NCBI GenBank assembly: GCA_024734495.1
Contig: JALMQS010000880.1
Location: forward strand, 62,001-126,000
Reading direction: 5' to 3'
Length of the DNA stretch: 64,000 bases
Source of the DNA: Forficula auricularia
Taxonomy: Eukaryota; Arthropoda; Insecta; Dermaptera; Forficulidae
The translations under genes and the position numbers were made by a program. Each line of letters starts with the position of its first letter. The stretch's first letter is position 1. Under the pieces are notes generated by a model. That model was not told where the DNA came from. It searched no databases and saw only the letters and a list, made by a program, of their open reading frames with translations. Of this stretch, positions 34,071 to 45,600 are shown in pieces.

Positions 34071-35213
34071 GATATAGATATAGACAAAGCTTTTGACCAG
34101 GCTTGGCAAAAAAATCTTCTTGCCAAACTGCCAGCCTTTGGATTCACACCAACACTTCGCAAATGGATAGAAAGCTTTCTGACAAACCGAAGTATAAAAG
34201 TTGTGGTGGATGGAACATCATCTGAATCATTCTCCACAAACTCTGGTGTTCCCCAAGGCTCCGTAATCTCCTCCACACTCTTCCTAATTTATATAAACGA
34301 CCTTATAGATCAAACGGCAAACCCCAATCATTTTTACGCCGACGATAGCACTCTACACGGCAAACCCTCACTTCCGAATAATCGAATCAATGTTGCCTCC
34401 TCAATTACTCTCGACCTAGACAAACTGAATAAATGGGGCTCTCAAAATTTAGTTAACTTTAATTCAATCAAGACTCAGTGTTGTCTAATTTCTAGGCGCG
34501 AAAATAAAGATTTCTCTGATATTCACTTCGATTCGAATACCCTGAAAATGTGTGATAGCCTATCCATGTTGGGCGTCTCTGTCGCATCTGACCTGTCTTG
34601 GAATGAACACATCTCCTCTGTGGCGAAATCTGCAGCAAGGAAGATTGGCTTCTTATTCAGGTCCAAGCGATTTTACAAACCCCCACAACTTCTCACCATC
34701 TACAAGGCCCAAATCCGCCCCTGTCTCGAATACGGCTCTCATCTATGGAGAGAAGCCTCAAAATACTCTCTTGCTACCCTGGATGCAATTCAGAAACGTG
34801 CCGTCAGGCTAATTGACGATTCTACCCTCACCGACTCCCTCGACTCGCTGGCTCATCGAAGAAATGTCTCTGCCCTTTCCCTTTTCTATAGATACTATCA
34901 CGGCAGGTGCTCTGATGAGATAAAATCAATAATTCCCCCCAAAGCATGCTTTGCATGTAGCACGCGTTTTGCCGACTCCCAACACTCTCTCGCGGTCAAA
35001 TTAGAAAAGTGCCGGACCACTTCATTCGCGAATACATATATCCCCATGACTTCAAGGAACTGGAACTCTCTCCCAGCCTCTATCTTTGCCAGCACCTATA
35101 ATCTTCAAACCTTCAAAACAGGAGTGCAGCTAGGAGACACCTACGTCTACACCCTCTCACTTAATCAACTTTCCCTTCTCTTGGGTAATGCAAGGGTCTT
35201 TCGAGATCCATAG
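34071..35213 (+). CDS. Reverse transcriptase C-terminal half (jockey-type LINE, truncated)
   Basis: A 380-codon open frame, read from 34071 because no natural start survives the truncation. It opens with the RT A motif DIDKAFDQAW, followed by SGVPQGSVIS near codon 60 and the catalytic FYADD near codon 88. It continues with LGVSVASDLSWNEHIS, KAQIRPCLEYGSHLW and the C-terminal FANTYIPMTSRNWNSLPAS block typical of jockey-like elements of arthropods. The endonuclease and N-terminal RT are missing and no RNase H is present. The frame is intact over its whole length, so the insertion is fairly young. It cannot mobilise itself. Confidence 0.9.
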   Translation, partial: DIDIDKAFDQAWQKNLLAKLPAFGFTPTLRKWIESFLTNRSIKVVVDGTSSESFSTNSGVPQGSVISSTLFLIYINDLIDQTANPNHFYADDSTLHGKPSLPNNRINVASSITLDLDKLNKWGSQNLVNFNSIKTQCCLISRRENKDFSDIHFDSNTLKMCDSLSMLGVSVASDLSWNEHISSVAKSAARKIGFLFRSKRFYKPPQLLTIYKAQIRPCLEYGSHLWREASKYSLATLDAIQKRAVRLIDDSTLTDSLDSLAHRRNVSALSLFYRYYHGRCSDEIKSIIPPKACFACSTRFADSQHSLAVKLEKCRTTSFANTYIPMTSRNWNSLPASIFASTYNLQTFKTGVQLGDTYVYTLSLNQLSLLLGNARVFRDP

Positions 35214-35284
35214 GGGCTGCATCTTTACTGGTGCACCCTTTCTTGCATTCGATTGCATTAAAAAAAAAAAAAAAAAAAAAAAAA
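34071..35284 (+). mobile_element. 5'-truncated jockey-type LINE with poly-A tail
   Basis: Begins inside the reverse-transcriptase gene, right after a stop in flanking DNA, and ends with about 25 A at 35260-35284 after a 46-bp 3' UTR. 5' truncation with a 3' poly-A is the hallmark of target-primed reverse transcription. Related fragments lie at 10852, 13974, 18215, 37381 and 38081. Confidence 0.9.
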
Positions 35285-35684
35285 TAGCACTGCACACACA
35301 CGCCAATTATTGCATTTTCCCATGAGTTTTGACTCTGACATCCATAAAACGCATTTTGTTTTTTTATACTCAGTTTCTATATCTTAAGGGCATTGAATAC
35401 TATTAATTGACCGATGAGAATTAACTTTTATAATTTTGGAATTAGAAGACTTTGAATATTGAACATCTTGAAATGTAATACTTTATTCAATTTTTTTGCT
35501 ATGTACCATATTCAATTAAAGTATAAATAACATAAAAAAATGAGTATTGAAATATAGACATACATAAAGACAACAAAAATTATGTTTAAAAAATATTTTT
35601 TTCCTAATTAGGAAATTGCTAAACACGAAAAAGAAAAAATTGATTTTTTTATATATATAAATTTAATTAAATTTATGATTTTAT
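35285..35684. other. AT-rich DNA, no gene recognised
   Basis: Nothing recognisable between the LINE and the palindrome. Confidence 0.35.
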
Positions 35685-36220
35685 GATTAATATATCAAAG
35701 AATAATTAACATATTATTAACGAGAATTGTCTTTGATCGCGCTTTTTAAACAAGATATATATCTCGAGACTACTGCTGGTTGAAGCTATTGGAATCTGCT
35801 GTCTTAAGTCTGGACCAAGAGAGAATGAAAAAGATATGATCCATTTAGCTATAATCCAACGTCATTTCGCGTTTAGCCCGCATGACGTTTTTTATATCAA
35901 ACACTGATATGGACCACCAAATGAATTTGAAATCTGAGATGTTATAGAGATAGAGATTGAATATATAACATCTCAGATTTCAAATTCATTTGGTGGTCCA
36001 TATCAGTGTTTGATATAAAACGTCATGCGGGCTAAACGCGAAATGACGTTGGATTATAGCTAAATGGATCATATCTTTTTCATTCTCTCTTGGTCCAGAT
36101 ATAAGACAGCAGATTCCAATAGCTTCAACCAGCAGTGGTCTCGAAATATATATCTTGTTTAAAAAGCGCGATCAAAGACAATTATCGTTAATATGTTAAT
36201 TATTCTTTGATATATTAATC
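35685..36220. mobile_element. 536-bp palindromic (foldback) element
   Basis: Arms 35685-35946 and 35964-36220 are close inverted copies with a 17-nt loop (35947-35963). Matching blocks run from the outer gattaatatatcaaag to the inner ctgagatgttata. No coding capacity is seen. A single diverged arm lies at 2648-2851. A transcript of either strand would form a very long hairpin. Confidence 0.9.
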
Positions 36221-36870
36221 AGAAAATTAAATTAAATTAAATTTATTTAACTTCATTATTTCAAGTTAGAAATATATAAATTCACATATTATTTTAACTT
36301 AATATTTGACAAAAATCACCTGCTTTCGATTCACGATCGAATCAAATATAGGCAACTTATGATTTATAAATTTAATAATTCCATGTCCCAACATATGCAT
36401 TTTCTACTCATTAATATTATTTCTAACCTTAATAATAAATAACTGATGAATATTGATATTCGTGTATAATATGGATTTAATATAAATAGTGTTATATATG
36501 TCCAATAATTCTATCATCTTAAGAAAAAAATTGAAAGTTCTTTTTAACATTTTTTCGAGTTTTGTTTACAAATGCTTTCGCTCTCTACAGAATGGAGATA
36601 AAGGAAGGAAGAAGGGCTCTGGTCAATATTTGCCTCGTTTTCTGTCCGTTGACCTGGACTCGGGTTCACTTAGCTTGCAAATTTTATAATTCTTCCATCT
36701 CTGTCATTTAAGCGGATACACTTTATTGAAATCCAATAATCTTTTACAAATTTATCTAAAGTTCATGTTTTCTTTATATATATATTTATTTTATTTTATT
36801 CTTAAAATTATTTGTAAAGATATTATATTCAATATTGAATTGATTTATTTAATTCAGTTTTTCTTCACTT
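36221..36870. other. AT-rich DNA, no gene recognised
   Basis: Only short unsupported open frames. Confidence 0.35.
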
Positions 36871-36873
36871 CAT

Positions 36874-37080
36874 TATTTATAATTATTATACAGTCAAAAT
36901 TTCGAGTGGTAAATTTTCTCATGATATAGGTGGGGAAATCAATTTTACTTGATAAATATCAACTTTTTAGATTTTTTTTTTTTTTAATTTTCTTTATTGT
37001 CATGGAGAGAAGTTTCGACATCGTTGTGTCATCATCATAGAAACCACTCAAAATTTTGACTGTATAATAATTTATTTAAT
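36874..37080. repeat. Inverted repeat with hammerhead relic
   Basis: Arms of about 38 bp (36874-36911 and 37044-37080; core ttatacagtcaaaattt) enclose 132 bp. Inside, on the minus strand, AUGAUGA, an extra U, stem GACA with UGUC, and GAAAC occur at about 37035-37012. The leading C of the core and the cleavage triplet are lost. This is a decayed member of the ribozyme-bearing palindromes. Confidence 0.45.
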
Positions 37081-37995
37081 TGTTATTATTATTTTTTCTT
37101 TAATTAGTTAATTTACTAGATTTTTGGTTTATAAATAGGAAATTCATATTTAAAGCTTAAGCCATGCCTTTTGACTTGTGCGAAATTCAGGCGTGGCCGA
37201 TTTTTCACTAGTTTCCTCATATACGATTAGAAGAGACTATTTTTTTATGAGAAATATTCATTATTAAAGTACATATCGTACCATAGATATAAATATTACG
37301 TATGTTATGCGCCAATTTTAATTTTAAACCAGAGAAATTTAAAGTTCAAATTTTAATGATTTTTGGAAAAATGCAAAGTTTACTGTTCCTCTACTATTTT
37401 TTTTTCTAATGATATTGTTAAAAGAGAAGTTGCACCAAAAAGGTACAAACCTCTGTAGTCTGCGGTGGACTTGTATCATGAATAGAAGAACGCTCTCCTC
37501 AAATTTTAAAGAATTGGCAATTTTTTTAATAAAACGATTTAAATAAAGAAAGTTAAAACTTAGTCCACAGGTTTATGAATATTAACAGGTTGCCAAATTT
37601 TAGCTCCCTAATTACAGTTTTTTAAATAGATTCACATATAAAAATTTTATTTTTTATTTTCTATATTAGTGAACCAGCTAGAAAGCCCAAAATATAATCA
37701 GTTGTTCTTTTTGGAATTATAAATATTCTGGCATGAGAACAAGCTTTATATGACTTCTCTTGCTTGAAAATTATTTTCAGATATATAAAAAATCAAGATA
37801 AGCAAAAGTATTTAACTATTTCTAATAGCTACTTCCCGGCAGGCAGGCGAAATGAATAATGAACACACTAATGAAATTTTTTTATAAAATAATTAAGAAT
37901 AGACCCTGGTTTTTTTTTTATGTACTGTAATAAAATTGTTTAAAATAACACAACTGCTTTATTATTTACACTTTACTTCAAATTAAAATTAGGCA
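37081..37995. other. AT-rich DNA with a LINE 3' relic
   Basis: 37397-37450 (minus strand) resembles the jockey-type 3' end (aatgatattgtt, gaagttgcaccaaaaaggt). 37670-37790 belongs to the dispersed family. No gene. Confidence 0.4.
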
Positions 37996-37997
37996 TA

Positions 37998-38076
37998 CAA
38001 TGAAAATGAAAAAGGGGCGATAGGTGTTAGTCAACCTCCAGAAAGGGGCGATGGGCCACAAAAGGTTGGGAACCAC
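37998..38076 (+). mobile_element. hAT-like right-end fragment
   Basis: The string gggccacaaaaggttgggaa followed by ccactggtc has the form of a hAT terminal inverted repeat. It runs straight into a jockey-type fragment at 38081, so one element interrupts the other. Confidence 0.5.
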
Positions 38077-38080
38077 TGGT

Positions 38081-38678
38081 CTAGACGCTATTATACTCCC
38101 AGTCAACTTCGTATACTGTATAAGGCTCAAATTTGTCCCTGTCTCGAATATGGCTCTCATCTGTGGAGAGGGGCCTCCAAGCATTCCCTTGCCACATTGG
38201 ATGCAATTCAGAAGCGAGCAATTAAACTAATAGGAGACCCGGCTCTAACCAACTCACTCGACTCCCTGGCTCACCGAAGAAACGTTTTAGCCCTTTCTCT
38301 GTACTACAGATACTATCACGGTGTCTGTTCAGTCGAGTTGAAATCAATTATCCCCCCCCCCTAAAGCCCTCTTTACGAGAAACACGCGGTTTTCGAACGC
38401 TCAGCACCCCTTCGCTGTCAAATTGGATAAAAATCGAACAGGTGCTTTCGCTAACTCTTTTATCCCTATAACCTCCAGAAACTGGAACTCGCTCCCTGCC
38501 ACCATCTTTCCCGCGACTTATAACCTTCAGCTATTTAAGACCCGTATGCACAGATACCTTCGACTTCGAATTCTTTCTTCTTCTTTTCACGATGGAGGGG
38601 CCAATTCAGGCCTTTAAGGGTTACACCTTTTTGGTGTAACTCCTTCTCTCGTCATTTTCATTTAAAAAAAAAAAAAAA
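38081..38678 (+). mobile_element. Second 5'-truncated jockey-type LINE fragment
   Basis: Translation in changing frames matches the C-terminal part of the LINE at 34071: RYYTPSQLR, YKAQICPCLEYGSHLW, LATLDAIQKRAIKLIGD, YRYYHGVCSVELKSIIPP, then TRFSNAQHPFAVKLDKNRTG and SRNWNSLPATIFPATYNL. One frameshift lies at the C run near 38352-38361. The 3' end has the ggtgtaactccttctctc motif and a 16-nt A tail (38663-38678). It is dead and older than the 34-kb copy. Confidence 0.8.
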
Positions 38679-40035
38679 TGTTTCACCTAGAACCAACACC
38701 TATCTCTTTAAAAGTTATTCTGAATCCCTGTTTATAGGCAACCACTAGAGCGGGGTTTGTTTTATTTTTTTGAACAAATGAATCTACTACTTTGTTTTAT
38801 CCAGGGGATTATCTGCCTTGTTTGTATTCCACGGGATTACTTGTCATTAAAAGCATTTAAGTGTTTAATACCAGTTTATCAAGCTCTTTTAGAATAATAC
38901 CTGTACTCGGATTTTTTATCGTTAATTATATGAACAAGCAACCTTAAATGCTTAGATCAACAAGTTAATTGAGAAGAATAATAAAACTGAACAATGTCTT
39001 ACTATTTACTCAAATATCACTCTCAAGTTTTCTTATAAATTCTATCTTCTTTAAAAGACTCGAGGCAGTAAATTATATAAAAAAACATTACTTTAAAGTT
39101 TCTCTAGACGTCAAAATACATTATTGTTTATATACTAAAGGAAAAATAAGTAAGTTTTGTTATCTCTTATATCAAATAAAAAAAAGAAAGGATAATGGTC
39201 CATGAATGGGGCTTTTTACGTATAAATACACAATATATCAGAACAACTATTATGTTTTTTGTTTTTATTTTATAAATAACAATTCTATTATCAAAAAGAT
39301 TTCGTTACTGAACTATAGATTGAATTATAGAGAATTATTGAAAACTATTAGAGAAAAACATCTAACAAAATTTATGTGAATAAGTAAACTAAAATATAAA
39401 ATATTTGTATTAAAAAAACTAATTTAATTATTTATAAGACTCCAGTCATAAATATGACAAAATAATCAAAAAAATTTGAAAAAAAATTGATAAATTAAAC
39501 GATTATATTATATATATATTGTGCACAACCTCAAAATCCACCCAAGTTTTCGTTTGTTTTTGGTCCTGTTAAAGGCCAAAATTTTGGAAAAAATTTAATT
39601 TTCGGGGCATTTTTTGAGATTTTTGAAATAAAAGATATTAAAGGGAAATTTTATTAGAATTTCATACATTTTCTAAATTCAAAAAAAAATAATAATTAGT
39701 AAATAGAAATTTCAGAAGTAAAAAAGGATTATGTATTTAAAACAAATAATTTGCATATTGAATTTAAGTAATATTATTATGAAATGTTTAAAATAAAGAT
39801 TAACTGGAAAAAGATTAAGGCTCGAATCGAAATGAACGCTTTGGAAAAAGAAATTTAAAATAGAAAAAAGAGAGAATGCTAATTTTAAATCAAATGTGTT
39901 TTGTTTTTTTATATAAAATTTATTAAAATAACTTAAAAAAAGATGAGGAGAGAAAGATAGATTAAGAGTGGGAGAAAGATTCTCCTATCAAAAGTCCAGC
40001 TGAGCTGATTAAGAAAAACACCGAGGAAAGACAGG
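38679..40035. other. AT-rich DNA, no gene recognised
   Basis: 38679-38745 belongs to the ttcacctagaaccaacacc family noted near 680. Nothing else is recognisable. Confidence 0.35.
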
Positions 40036-40037
40036 TA

Positions 40038-40310
40038 CAATTAAAAACTTAAAATGATAAACACCAAGGTAGAATTTAAAACATGAAACAATATACAATA
40101 GAGTAGAATCCAAAACCTCAAATAATAAACACCAGAGTAGATCTTAAGACTCAAACATTACAGCAGAGTAAAATTAAAAACTTAAAAGGATAAACACCAG
40201 GCAGTATAATGAAAAACCTGAAATAATATGCATCCAAGTAGAATTGAACACTTGAAACAATACACCAGAGTATAATTTAAAAGCCTTAAACAATATGCAC
40301 CGTGGTTGAT
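40038..40310. repeat. Degenerate ~43-bp minisatellite
   Basis: About six imperfect units with the pattern aaacaatacaccagagtagaatt plus variants such as aataaacaccag and acttgaaacaat, at spacings of roughly 40-45 bp. It is non-coding. Confidence 0.6.
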
Positions 40311-41737
40311 TCGTGCAACGTTAAGTAAAACTAAGAAGAACCACGTAAAGGTGTGATCCGGCCCTCTCCAGGCTCCAGAACTCCGACGATATTATACTGA
40401 AGGGTTTAATGAAATCTTGGGACGCCAGGTTAACATGACGTACTCCAGTATCTGTGTAGCCTTCTGAAAAAGTTGGAGCCCTGGAACTCGAAGCCGTCGG
40501 GACAAGCCCATAGTGATCGATGAAAAGATAAGCAAAATCTCTCCTCTCTTAATTAATGATTCTAACCATAAAAAAATAACTGCAGTTCAAAGACAATCCT
40601 GTTTTAGTAAATAACACGTGAACTTTTAGTATACTATAATTTAAATAATAATAATAATAATAATTTAATGATAACTATAATTGAAAATATATAATGTTAA
40701 TTTAAAAAAATGTTTTAAAGGGCATGAATTTAGATTCTATTAATTAACACTTGATGAATTCGAGAGAATAAATAGTTTTGGCAAAAAGGCGAAACAGGTG
40801 GATTACGGACCTTAGTAATAGTTAAAAAATTAGTAAAATAAATATAATAGGGGTTGAACGGATTCATATTAGGCCTAAGTCCTAAATTAAAATTAAAGCT
40901 TTCTAAAATTCATCAAGTAAGTTAGAAAATGGATTCATGGGCTCAAGAATGATGTTGTTCAATAAATAAATAATTAATAATTAAAGAAAATACAATTAAA
41001 ATAAATAGATTAAATGAATTAAATTAACAAAAGTATAAATTATAATGAAACATTGAATGATTAAATAAAAACATTGAATTAAATAAATAATTAAACATTA
41101 ATTTATAGATTATAACATTGAAAATAATACAAATTCTTTTTTTATAATTGTCTTATATAGAATCACATCAAGAGGACCCCACCAAATTTTGTAAATCCAA
41201 AGGCATTCGAGGCGAAATCGACCCTTGAAGCCCAGTATCAGATATAAACCAAATTAAATAATCAACTTAAAATAATAACTTCATTCAAACGTAAATAATA
41301 ATAAAATTCAATATTAAAATATCAAATCATCTTTAAATTAAAGTCTTAAAAAAAATTCAAAATTGTAACATGAAATTTCCTTTTTTTTCTTTTAATATCA
41401 ATAAAATTTCTTTCGATTATAAAATTAATCAGATTTCTGTAACATTATTTTTATCTGTGTAACCCTGTGTAATCCCGCCACTCTCACCTAGTTTTAAGCT
41501 CTGAAATAGGAAGAGGCTATAAGAAACCTCGAAGCGTCAACTGAAAGATAACCAAGTCCGTTGTAACCCTAATTTGGAAGCTCACTTGAACGGCACAGAC
41601 ACCCCCGATTCCAAATTTATTTACCATCTATTAAGGGCAAGTGAACAAACATAAGACCAATTTCATCTCTTGATCTGTGCGGGTTCTAAACCACGCAGAA
41701 CTGCACGATCTTGAGGTGGATTGGTCCAAGATCGTGT
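40311..41737. other. Unassigned DNA
   Basis: 40311-40530 and 41440-41735 have a more balanced base composition than the surroundings, but no coding frame, RNA fold or repeat relation was recognised. The remainder is AT-rich. An (at)n run lies at 41741-41770. Confidence 0.35.
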
Positions 41738-41738
41738 T

Positions 41739-41774
<36 letters not shown>

Positions 41775-41972
41775 TTTATTTATTGTCACCAGGAACAAAG
41801 TCCATTTAGACAGCACTTGAGTAAAATGTTAGTAGGATTAGTGAGGAGCCGGTAGAAATTTTTATTTGCCAGCCAGGATCGAACCCCGGCCTTCCGCTCC
41901 AACATCGTCATAATCAATCGATACCGAAACGGGTCCAGCGCGTTAGCCGGCTTGGCTAACCCGACTCCCCTA
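41738..41972 (-). mobile_element. tRNA-derived SINE, third family, near full length
   Basis: On the minus strand the head starts near 41972 (aggggagtcgggttagcc), with an A-box-like region and a T arm (ccggggttcgatcctgg) near 41890. The body carries tttctaccggctcctcac and gtccaaatgg-like words, and the tail is caataaataaattt running into (at)n at 41740-41770. Open frames crossing it on the minus strand are incidental. Confidence 0.65.
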
Positions 41973-41996
41973 TTATATATTAAAATAGAGAAAATA

Positions 41997-42244
41997 AATT
42001 GAATGTAATGGAAGGCAGCCCAAGAGGTAGTGAGGAAAGAAAAAATTAACACATATCAAATAAGGTGTAATTTATTGGAATCCTTCCTCCTTTCCTTTCA
42101 AACCCTGAAGAAGGAGGGGAAAATCCTCCGAAACGTCGGTTTGAAAGGAAAGGAGGAAGGATTCCAATAAATTACACCTTATTTGATATGTGTTAATTTT
42201 TTCTTTCCTCACTACCTCTGGGTTGCCTTCCATTACATTCAATT
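41997..42244. mobile_element. Near-perfect 108-bp inverted repeat with a hammerhead loop
   Basis: Arms 41997-42104 and 42138-42244 are almost perfectly complementary. The 33 bases between them (42105-42137) are exactly the core of a hammerhead ribozyme, so the whole palindrome is an extended helix I. The right flank (agtccgtctctctcc at about 42263) recurs at 33802 in a related fragment. Confidence 0.9.
42095..42147 (+). ncRNA. Hammerhead ribozyme motif with very long helix I
   Basis: CUGAAGA 42105-42111, extra A 42112, stem II 42113-42117 with 42125-42129 (five pairs, loop of seven), GAAA 42130-42133, C-G-U-C 42134-42137, predicted cut after 42137. Helix I pairs 42138 onward with 42104 backward without interruption for at least 16 bp and continues into the palindrome arms. 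Stem III (A-U, C-G) has no loop, as in minimal hammerheads thought to need dimers. The consensus match is seen directly; cleavage is inferred. Confidence 0.7.
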
Positions 42245-42639
42245 AAAATTTCTACCAGTCCGTCTCTCTCCAGAGAAAATTTCGTTGCAAAAAAAGAGAA
42301 AATAAATTTTTGTTTCAAAATGAAATTTAATCAAATTATCACTCACGGTGAGGTACAACTCAGGTTTATAGAAGATTAAATTTTTATCACAAATACGAGT
42401 GCCTTCAAAATTTTTAAAATATTGAAGTGGGTCGAAATTGAATTACAAAATTTTACCCACCTGAATAAGGGATTGTGAGAGTTTTATTTGGAATTTAAAA
42501 TGATTATTTGACGTGTAAATAGGCTGATGAAGACAAACGAATTTCAGAAATGCTCTTTTAGCAACATAATAAATAATATGTATTAGATGAAGAAGAAGGT
42601 ATCAGCCAAAGATGGAATCACTGGGTCAATAAAACACCT

Positions 42640-42690
42640 TTAATAAAACGTTTCGGTCTGAATATATTTGACCATCTTCAGTTAATTAGG
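42640..42690 (-). ncRNA. Hammerhead-like motif (left arm)
   Basis: Minus strand: CUGAAGA 42681-42675, extra U, stem II GGUC with GACC (loop of 11), GAAA 42654-42651, then C-G-U-U with the cut predicted after 42647. UU rather than UC at the cut is allowed by the NUH rule. Helix I starts with three pairs and then weakens. Confidence 0.5.
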
Positions 42691-42799
42691 AATGAAAGTT
42701 TGGGTCCAGGCACGTTATAAATTTACATGAAGCTAAAAATTTTTATTTATGACAAGGCTTGGTTCGATCACATATGTGTACCGCATTTTATGTATAACT

Positions 42800-42852
42800 C
42801 CTAATTAACTGAAGATGGCCAAATAAATTCAGACCGAAACGTTTTATTAAAG
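42800..42852 (+). ncRNA. Hammerhead-like motif (right arm)
   Basis: CUGAAGA 42809-42815, extra U, stem II 42817-42820 with 42832-42835 containing one C-A mismatch, GAAA 42836-42839, C-G-U-U to 42843. It is the inverted twin of the left-arm motif with one stem II substitution, so it is probably weaker. Confidence 0.45.
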
Positions 42853-42911
42853 GTGTTTTATTGAACCCAGTGATTTCATCTTTGGCTGATACCTCCTCCT
42901 TCATCTAATAC

Positions 42912-43980
42912 AGTTTCATCACAGCCACGAACTCTAACAATAATAAATAATATATAATTATTATGTAATAAATATATTATTATTAATATTTTATTTATTT
43001 ATTTATTTATTTTGCAAAATGTATTCAAGATTTTGAGGATTTTGCTTTTTGAATTTGTTCAGATTTAAAATAAAAATATATAGAGAAATACAATAAAATA
43101 TATATAACCTTTTTTCGTGTAAAATTATGGGTCATTTTAACATTTCATTAACTTTCTTTTATTTATATATTCATTCAATCACGAACACATATGTGTATAT
43201 ATGTGGTTAGAAATTATTTATCGTGATATTAAAATAAGTATATTAAATTATTCACTTTACTAATATTCTCGCTAATATAATTCGGTTTTGCACTACCAAC
43301 GTAGGGGAGTTAGGAATAAATAAATAAATCATATGAGAAATGTTTGTTCCAAAATAATAAAATTCTCGATCTCAATCTTTTTTCTCTCGAGGTTTTCTAC
43401 TTTAATAATAATTTTAAATTATCATTTATATGAATTTTGGACAATTTCTCTATTTTGCTAGAATAAGATATTTGATTAAGCGATGTATGCATGATTGTGA
43501 GCCAGGTAACTAAAAACCAAGAAACAAAAACTCCTCTGAAAAAGGCTCTCGAGTTCGGTTTGTTCTTCTCTCGAACATGTTTACTAAAGTTTGAAATTTG
43601 TATGATCAAATACTCGAGATAAATATAGTCAGCGAAGGAAAAGTAAATATCCAGTTGCCAATCAAATTGTAGAAATCAAAACTCGGAAATATCCCATTAA
43701 CAGATATCCTGTCAAGTATTTGATTAAGCCAATAAATAAATAAATAAAGGAACTAATCAGAATTTCATGAGATTTTTGACTCAAGTTATATTAATTTTTC
43801 ACTTCGAGTAAAATATTACGATATAAAAATTTCAAGAAATAGGATTACATGCTTCAATAAAAATATTTAATATTATTAACGGTTTTTTTTTATTTTAATT
43901 TCCTCCCTAGAAATGTAAAAAATGAACTCACTAAATATTTGTAAAATAAAGTGAAGCTATGGCTCTAGGTCAAAACAAGC
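42912..43980. other. AT-rich DNA, no gene recognised
   Basis: Only simple (attt)n and (at)n runs and unsupported short open frames. Confidence 0.35.
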
Positions 43981-43982
43981 TG

Positions 43983-44405
43983 ATGTGGCTATCCACATGA
44001 CTTCACCATACACCTGGCCCCTCTCTTATATTTAATACCTACTAGCTGAATCTTATATATTTAATATCTGATGACTCTCCCCGGCCCATTTTGGTTGGTT
44101 AGTTTTTGGATTTTTATTCTTCTGGGCCCCCACTTACTATGTTTACAAAATTTGGTTGAGTCTGGTCTAAGGGCCTAGATTTTCATTTTTGACTCTTTCC
44201 CTTATTTTGGTGAGTTAGTTTTTGCATTTTTAGTCTTCTGGGGGCACACTGATTATGTATACAAAATTTGGTTGAGTTTGGTAAATGACCAAGATTTTAA
44301 TTTTTTGACCCTGCACCCCCCCCCCCCATTTTGGGCGGTTAGTTTTTGCATTTTTAGACTTCTGGGGTCCCACTGATTATGTAGGGTAGACCGGGGAGAG
44401 TCCGG
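43983..44405 (-). repeat. Dispersed element with ~118-bp internal repeats
   Basis: Reverse copy of the element at 12365-12865. Three units have ttagtttttgcatttttag and tatgtatacaaaatttgg at a spacing of about 118 bp. The end at 43983-44035 (gctgatgtggctatccacat, acctggcccctctc) also matches 45188-45232. At 44388 agaccggggagagtccgg begins a different, MITE-like sequence. Confidence 0.6.
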
Positions 44406-45600
44406 ACAGGGGGAGGCCACGGACAGCACGTTTTCTCCTGACCAAAATTTGGATGAGTATGGTCCAGTATTAGATCCCATTGACTCTTAAATGTATGTAA
44501 GAATAATAGTCAGCCCGAAAGCTGGTTTTATTATCTTCAGTTCCACTATTAACATAACTGAAGAAGTTTGCTAGAGAAGATGAGCTCTGATGTACATTCT
44601 TGCTAGTTTCCTCACTAAGCCAGAAGACCATATCTCAGTTATATTTATTTTATCAGTGATAAAGCGAAACCTAAATAAAATGAACATGAGAGCAATAATT
44701 TAAATTTACATTAGCCCATACCAGTCAATGTTGTGAATTGTTATCACTAGACCAGACAGAGATGGCAATGGACTTAACACTTAACTATGCTTCCTAATAT
44801 ACGTATATCAATTAAATAATTATTGTTTCTCTATGTGAAATTTATTAAATCAATAATAATAAATTTATTTTGAAAGGTTATTAATAAAATTGTTTAAGTT
44901 TGAAAAAAACAACACATATTGTCAAAAGGTAGTTATAATATTCAGCGCCTGAGAACGCAACCCGCTAATCAGAATATGCCATTTGAATGCATAACCTAGT
45001 CTAGCAGGCGGCGCTACGAGGACTAGTGGTTTTTAAACTACTTCTCTCGTTATATTATTTCAACAATTTTCGAAAACATTTTGTTCATATATCCTGAGAG
45101 CTTTTGAAAGATTATATATATCTATATTTTCCTAATTAAAAAAGTGAAAGAATAATTATTTTTTTTACTAAATTTAATATAAAATAAGCTGATATGGCCA
45201 TCCACATGACTTTACCATAAACATGGCCCCTTTCTTATAAAAATAAATTATAATTATTTACGAAAGAACCACCCCCCCCCCCCGCCCTTTAATTTTGGGG
45301 TCCATTAGCATTAATAATGAGACTATTTTATTAGAAATATCAGCTTTCTTAGATTTTTATTTTGAAAAAATCCCCCCCCCTTTTTTTGGTCACTATCATT
45401 TCACACATTAAGTCAGTTTCTTAAAAAGACAAGAACTATGTGTCTGTTCTAAAAAGAAATCCCTATCGACATCACATAGTCCTATCACCCAGCCCTTAAA
45501 TAAGATATAAACAATATTCACACTCAAGATACGAAAAAATTTACAGAATTAATAAATAAGGAAGGAAATTAAGACTTACTATTGTATATGATATTTGTGA
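44406..45600. other. AT-rich DNA, no gene recognised
   Basis: Contains a fragment of the preceding dispersed family at about 45188-45232 and two C-rich runs (45272-45290, 45371-45381). No gene. Confidence 0.35.

Larger units (their letters stand above)
42580..42911. mobile_element. Palindromic element with two hammerhead-like cores
   Basis: Arms 42580-42691 and 42800-42911 are inverted copies (outer tagatgaag, middle ctttggctgatacc and aataaaacacctttaat). They enclose about 108 bp of unrelated sequence. Each arm carries a hammerhead-like core on its own strand. Confidence 0.85.
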
